From an uncultured Campylobacter sp. (GTDB taxonomy: Bacteria; Campylobacterota; Campylobacteria; Campylobacterales; Campylobacteraceae): a stretch of 8,055 nt of DNA. The translations under genes and the position numbers were made by a program. The notes under the pieces were generated by a model, which saw nothing but the letters and a program-made list of their open reading frames with translations, was not told the DNA's origin and made no database searches. How positions within the stretch are numbered: position 1 is the first letter of the stretch; each line of letters opens with the position of its first letter. This document shows positions 5,024 to 8,055 of the stretch, piece after piece. The stretch lies in assembly GCA_900772495.1 (NCBI GenBank), contig CAAHEJ010000091.1, positions 1 to 8,055 of the forward strand, given 5' to 3'.

Positions 5024-5029
5024 TATAAT
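5024..5029 (+). promoter_or_regulatory. brnQ promoter (-10)
   Basis: TTTAGATATAATTAAGC contains a perfect TATAAT, with the start predicted at about 5036. That gives a leader of roughly 20 bases containing AAAGGA (5045-5050). The TTGACA at 4980-4985 is 38 bases upstream and too far to be its -35. Confidence 0.7.
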
Positions 5030-5056
5030 TAAGCATTATTTTTTAAAGGACAGCTT

Positions 5057-6385
5057 ATGAAAACCATCACAAGAAGCGAATTTATCGTCATTTCATTGAT
5101 GCTTTTTTCTATGTTTTTTGGCGCGGGAAACTTCATCTTTCCGCCTATGCTCGGCAAAGAATCAGGCGAAATTTTTTACCAAACCATACTTTATTTTTGC
5201 GTTACGGCGGTGCTTTTGCCCGTTTTGGGCGTAGCAGCTGTGGCAAGATGTGGCAGCGTGCAAGCACTTACGGGGCGTGTGGATAGGTTTTTTGGTCCTA
5301 TTTTCATCGTGCTGATTTATCTTTCGATAGGTCCGTTTCTTGCCATACCTCGTGCGGCGAATTTGCCCTTTGAAGTGGGCGTTGCGCCTATTGTAGGCGA
5401 AGCAAAAGGCTTATGGCTCATCGTTTGGAGCGTGTTCTTTTTTGTGGTGAATTATCTTGTCTCTATCAACAAAAGCAAGCTTGTCGAAGTGCTTGGCAAG
5501 TGGCTCACGCCCGTGCTTTTACTGATGATAGCCTTGCTCGTTATCGGAGCTTTTGTCGCTGACACGCCGCCCCTTGCCGCCCCAAGTGGCAAATACGCCA
5601 CAGCCCCTACAAGCACGGCGTTTCTTGCAGGCTATGACACGATGGATGCTATGGCTTCCATAGTTTTTGGCATAGTCGTTGTGGGCGTTTTGCGAAGTTT
5701 TGGGGTGCGCGATGACAAAACTCTCGTGCAAACCACGATAAAAACGGGCATTTTCGCGGGTGCGTTACTTTCTATCATCTACATAGCCTTAGCCTACCTT
5801 GGCGCAGCCACAGCAGGGGCTATCACAGAGACGGCAAATGGGGCTGAAATTTTGGCAAAATCAGCCGAATTTCTCTTTGGCAACGCAGGACAAATCATAC
5901 TTGGCATCGCGCTTTTTTTAGCTTGTATCACCACAACCGTGGGGCTTACAACCTCGGGGAGCGATTATTTTAACTCGCTTGCGCCCAAAATCAGCTACAA
6001 ATCGTGGTGCTTGATATTTAGCGTAGTGAGCGCACTGATGGCAAACATAGGGCTTTCGGGCATTTTAAAATTCGGCGTGCCTATACTCGTAGCGTTTTAC
6101 CCTGTGGTTATCGTGCTAGTGGTGCTTGCGCTCATCGACAACCTCATCGACAGCTCAAAGCTCATCTACCGCGCCTGCATTTATATCACGCTCGTTACGG
6201 GGCTGATTTACTCGCTAGGCTCTGTCGCCACCATAAACGGCGAAAAGGTTCTGCCCGCTAGCTTTGTGGAGCTTGTAAAGCAGGCTATGCCCTTTTATGA
6301 CTATGGTTTGGGCTGGGTGCTGTGGGCTATCGTGGCATTTTGTATAACATACATTATCCACACCGTGCTTAAATTTAAGCAGTAA
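5057..6385 (+). CDS. brnQ: BrnQ-type branched-chain amino-acid carrier (LIVCS family)
   Basis: Inner-membrane secondary carrier of 442 residues, close to E. coli BrnQ (about 439), expected to import Leu, Ile and Val with Na+ or H+. The LIVCS hallmark FGAGNFIFPPMLGKESG lies at 21-37 in the first membrane segment. Further hydrophobic segments occur along the whole length, consistent with about twelve helices; characteristic blocks are SIGPFLAIPRAANLPFEVGV (about 90-109), YDTMDAMASIVFGIVV (about 193-208) and CITTTVGLTTSGSDYFNSLAP (about 294-314). The ATG is six bases after AAAGGA. It has its own promoter and a following hairpin, so it is probably monocistronic. Amino acids are the main carbon sources of Campylobacter, so uptake fits the lifestyle. 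The exact substrate preference is not readable. Confidence 0.93.
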   Translation: MKTITRSEFIVISLMLFSMFFGAGNFIFPPMLGKESGEIFYQTILYFCVTAVLLPVLGVAAVARCGSVQALTGRVDRFFGPIFIVLIYLSIGPFLAIPRAANLPFEVGVAPIVGEAKGLWLIVWSVFFFVVNYLVSINKSKLVEVLGKWLTPVLLLMIALLVIGAFVADTPPLAAPSGKYATAPTSTAFLAGYDTMDAMASIVFGIVVVGVLRSFGVRDDKTLVQTTIKTGIFAGALLSIIYIALAYLGAATAGAITETANGAEILAKSAEFLFGNAGQIILGIALFLACITTTVGLTTSGSDYFNSLAPKISYKSWCLIFSVVSALMANIGLSGILKFGVPILVAFYPVVIVLVVLALIDNLIDSSKLIYRACIYITLVTGLIYSLGSVATINGEKVLPASFVELVKQAMPFYDYGLGWVLWAIVAFCITYIIHTVLKFKQ

Positions 6386-6403
6386 AGGCGAATTTTCGCC
6401 TTT
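6384..6403 (+). terminator. Hairpin overlapping the brnQ stop codon, likely terminator
   Basis: AAAGGCGA (6384-6391) pairs with TCGCCTTT (6396-6403) around a four-base loop. The 3' arm ends in only TTT, so termination may be leaky. The stem is symmetric and could also stop minus-strand transcripts coming from the small gene at 6474-6620. Confidence 0.55.
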
Positions 6404-6473
6404 GCCACGCTTGTGATTTATTAGTATTTAAGTATCTGAAAATTTATATCAAAATGTGAGAATTTTAAAACAC

Positions 6474-6620
6474 TTAAAAGACATTTTCAAATTTATCATA
6501 CTCCATAAAGGCTTCATTTTCATAAAAGTGGCTTTTTGTAAGGCTTTGATAGCCTGCTAAAAGGACAAGACAAAGCGCACACAGCACAAAGGCTAAAAAT
6601 TTTAAAAATTTCAAAAACAC
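6474..6620 (-). CDS. 48-residue single-span membrane protein, GTG start
   Basis: Starting from GTG (6620-6618) the product begins MFLKFLKFLAFVLCALCLVL and continues LAGYQSLTKSHFYENEAFMEYDKFENVF, 48 residues. Residues 4-23 form one hydrophobic helix. The N-terminus is basic and the tail is acidic and aromatic, so it should lie in the inner membrane with the tail outside; an uncleaved signal anchor is most likely. The GTG follows GGAG with a 9-base gap. A minus-strand TGCTAGAAT promoter lies about 35 bases upstream. These signals, plus a composition typical of real small membrane proteins, argue for a gene. The LAGYQS stretch lacks the lipobox cysteine, so it is not a lipoprotein. It lies between brnQ and the transferase gene, on the transferase strand but about 270 bases beyond it. 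I do not recognise a family. Confidence 0.6.
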   Translation of the reverse strand: MFLKFLKFLAFVLCALCLVLLAGYQSLTKSHFYENEAFMEYDKFENVF

Positions 6621-6653
6621 TTTTAAAAACTCCAAACTTTGATAAAAAGCTAA

Positions 6654-6659
6654 ATTCTA
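6654..6659 (-). promoter_or_regulatory. -10 for the 48-residue membrane protein
   Basis: Minus-strand TATGCTAGAAT contains TAGAAT (6659-6654) with the extended TGn element. The start is predicted near 6647, giving a leader of about 27 bases that holds the GGAG ribosome-binding site. Confidence 0.5.
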
Positions 6660-6660
6660 G

Positions 6661-6825
6661 CATAAAAGATTAAAGCTAAATTAAATTTATGGATTGACAC
6701 GCTTACTCTATGCGTTTGCTCGAAATGACAACGGACGAAATTCAAAGCAAATTCACGCAAGGGCTTGAAATTTGGTTAATTTATAAGGCGAAAGATTTAA
6801 GCCTTTTTGAGTTGCAAGGTTAAAA
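6661..6825. other. Non-coding stretch with possible degenerate dispersed repeat
   Basis: No convincing gene lies between the small membrane protein's promoter and the terminator of the transferase gene. The segment 6690-6732 (GGATTGACACGC, then TTTGCTCGAAATGACAA) resembles the short dispersed sequences around 'GCTCGCAATGACAA' that I recall from intergenic regions of epsilonproteobacteria; this is recollection, not a search. A 37-codon ORF at 6710-6823 lacks a ribosome-binding site and is not called. Confidence 0.3.
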
Positions 6826-6843
6826 GCGACTAAAATTAGTTGC
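6822..6843 (-). terminator. Probable terminator of the minus-strand transferase gene
   Basis: Read on the minus strand, GCAACTAA and TTAGTCGC (6843-6826) form a stem with one A-C mismatch, followed by TTTT (6825-6822). It lies about 45 bases after the transferase stop codon. The low GC content and the mismatch make it a weak example. Confidence 0.4.
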
Positions 6844-6888
6844 ATAGAGTTTTTAGTTAGCTTCCCAAAAAACTACAAAGATAAGCCC

Positions 6889-8055
6889 TTAATCCTTGAT
6901 GATATAGCCGTTTTTAAATATCCACCAGCTCAACGCTTTGGCTCGTTTTAAATTCTCAAACAAACTTTTTGCAAGGCTTTCATCATCATTTTGCGGCTTT
7001 TTGTCCTTAAAATACTCTATCTTAAAGCCATCATAAAGAAAGCGTTCATTTGCTACGAGCTTGTAGCCTAAGGCGTTGCGCTTTTCAAAGGCTTTTTTGT
7101 AGTCATTGCTTAAAAGTGGTGTGCCAAAACTTGCGTATTTGTAGGCATTTGGAGCGACTAGCTCTGTTATGGTTGGTGTTATATCAATGTGTGAGCCTAT
7201 GTTTGCCAGCACTTTTGGCTTTAAAATGGGCGAGTAGATGATGAGCGGAATTTCATCTTTGCTTGTTTGCGTGTAAAATGAAGTGCCACCGTGGTCGCCT
7301 GTGATGATGAAAAGGCTATTTGGCAGCACTTTACTTGTTTCTTTCACAAAGCGAGCCAGCATTTTATCTTGGTAAATAAAATGCGAAAAAATCCGCCTTA
7401 CATAATCATCTTGTGGCAGTTGTTTAGCTTTTAAGAATTTATCGATTTTATCATAATCCACGCCAAATTGCTCCACAGGTGCGTCCCAAGGTCCGTGATT
7501 TGAAACAGTCATTACCATAGCAAAGCTCTTTGTGTCTTTATTTTTAAGCGTGTAATCTTTTATAAATTCGTAAAGATAATGGTCATAAGCTCCCCAAGCT
7601 CCCTCAAAAGGCGGTGTAAAGCCTTTTTCTTTGGCAAATTGAGTGATATGGTTGCTGAATTTTATCTCGTCAAAGCCCTGTGAAATGGCGTAATTGTCGA
7701 TTTTATGCCAAGTGCCAGAGCCTCCATAAAAAAAGCTCGTTTTGAAGCCTAAATCCTTAAAAATAAAACCCGGCGACATTTTAAACACAGGATTTTTGCC
7801 TACACTTAAACTCAAAGGAATTTCGGTTTGAAAAAGCCCGCTTAATTGCACATCAAGGCTTTTCATCGTAGCATCGGCATTTTGCACGAAAACGCTTGCC
7901 CTGTAAGCACCACTTTGTTTTATAAATTCAAGCAAATCGCTTTTTATGTCAAGTTCTTTAAAGGTGCTTTCGTCCAAATGCCACGCGCTCAAACTCTCCG
8001 CGATGATATAAAAGATATGCTGAATTTGGGTTTTGTTTGGGTTAGAAACTTGCTT
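6889..8055 (-). CDS. LtaS/MdoB-like sulfatase-fold phosphoglycerol (or related) transferase, 5' part missing
   Basis: The frame is open to the right edge, so 388 C-terminal residues are visible and the N-terminus, probably with the membrane helices, lies outside. The catalytic domain follows the alkaline-phosphatase/sulfatase order of LtaS-type enzymes. The first metal-binding acid is Glu20 in FYIIAESLSAW, the Thr nucleophile is Thr63 in NADATMKSLD, a substrate-site His is at 187 in TVSNHGPW, and the metal pair Asp254-His255 is in ITGDHGGTSFY; a further H-D-I-T-P-T motif follows. In the family these periplasm-facing enzymes move phosphoglycerol (LtaS, OpgB) or, in relatives, phosphoethanolamine from lipid to a glycan or lipid acceptor. 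The GPW and DATM blocks favour the LtaS/OpgB side over EptC-type enzymes. A Gram-negative has no lipoteichoic acid, so the acceptor is unknown. A TTG at 7992 is not the start, because coding similarity continues upstream of it. Confidence 0.85.
   Translation of the reverse strand, partial: KQVSNPNKTQIQHIFYIIAESLSAWHLDESTFKELDIKSDLLEFIKQSGAYRASVFVQNADATMKSLDVQLSGLFQTEIPLSLSVGKNPVFKMSPGFIFKDLGFKTSFFYGGSGTWHKIDNYAISQGFDEIKFSNHITQFAKEKGFTPPFEGAWGAYDHYLYEFIKDYTLKNKDTKSFAMVMTVSNHGPWDAPVEQFGVDYDKIDKFLKAKQLPQDDYVRRIFSHFIYQDKMLARFVKETSKVLPNSLFIITGDHGGTSFYTQTSKDEIPLIIYSPILKPKVLANIGSHIDITPTITELVAPNAYKYASFGTPLLSNDYKKAFEKRNALGYKLVANERFLYDGFKIEYFKDKKPQNDDESLAKSLFENLKRAKALSWWIFKNGYIIKD

Noticed and set aside
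6710..6823. 37-codon plus-strand ORF after the small membrane protein
   Set aside because: It has no ribosome-binding site or promoter, and its 5' part overlaps a possible dispersed repeat.
7050..7992. TTG at 7992 as start of the transferase, and a plus-strand 63-codon ORF inside it
   Set aside because: The frame stays open to the edge and includes the expected metal-site Glu upstream of the TTG. The plus-strand ORF is a shadow of the transferase gene.

Overview
The window reads as Campylobacter chromosome. The evidence is a group III truncated haemoglobin divergent from a Crp/Fnr-type regulator (the ctb-nssR pair of the C. jejuni group), a short 408-residue glucose-6-phosphate isomerase translationally overlapping galU, AT-rich spacers, and sigma-70 promoters with a strong -10 (GCTATAAT, GATATAAT) but little recognisable -35. 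I cannot name the species. The functional calls rest on motif reading, because no database search was possible.

Layout. 1-1109: ctb (minus strand) and nssR (plus strand) diverge from a 77-base spacer that holds a Crp/Fnr-type half-palindrome; together they form a nitrosative-stress module. 1298-2185: an EamA/DMT-family inner-membrane transporter that may be read from a leaderless mRNA. 2186-2573: a gene-poor stretch holding a compact structured locus, then the galU promoter. 2574-4618: galU-pgi, a two-gene operon for nucleotide-sugar and central sugar-phosphate metabolism. 4728-4940: a small exported protein, perhaps the stub of an outer-membrane barrel gene. 5057-6385: a BrnQ-type branched-chain amino-acid carrier with its own promoter. 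6474-6620 (minus): a 48-residue single-span membrane protein with a GTG start. 6889 to the right edge (minus): the 3' part of an LtaS/MdoB-like phosphoglycerol (or related) transferase.

The most interesting part is 2226-2438, which looks like an undescribed type I toxin-antitoxin locus. A strong TATAAT at 2226-2231 precedes a hairpin-rich leader, a very strong Shine-Dalgarno (GAGGTGA) and a 19-residue, almost wholly hydrophobic peptide (MLQLLVIIILLCVIIVKAF). On the opposite strand, inside that reading frame, is an exact TTGACA-N17-TATAAT promoter. It would fire an RNA antisense to the ribosome-binding site and leader. The 5' leader segment 2246-2256 is perfectly complementary to 2399-2409 in the 3' end. 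Such long-range pairing keeps full-length Hok and AapA toxin mRNAs untranslated. The plan matches the AapA/IsoA systems of Helicobacter in design, while the peptide itself resembles the Ibs class of enterobacteria more.

Apart from galU-pgi, the genes are a mosaic of separately promoted units on both strands.
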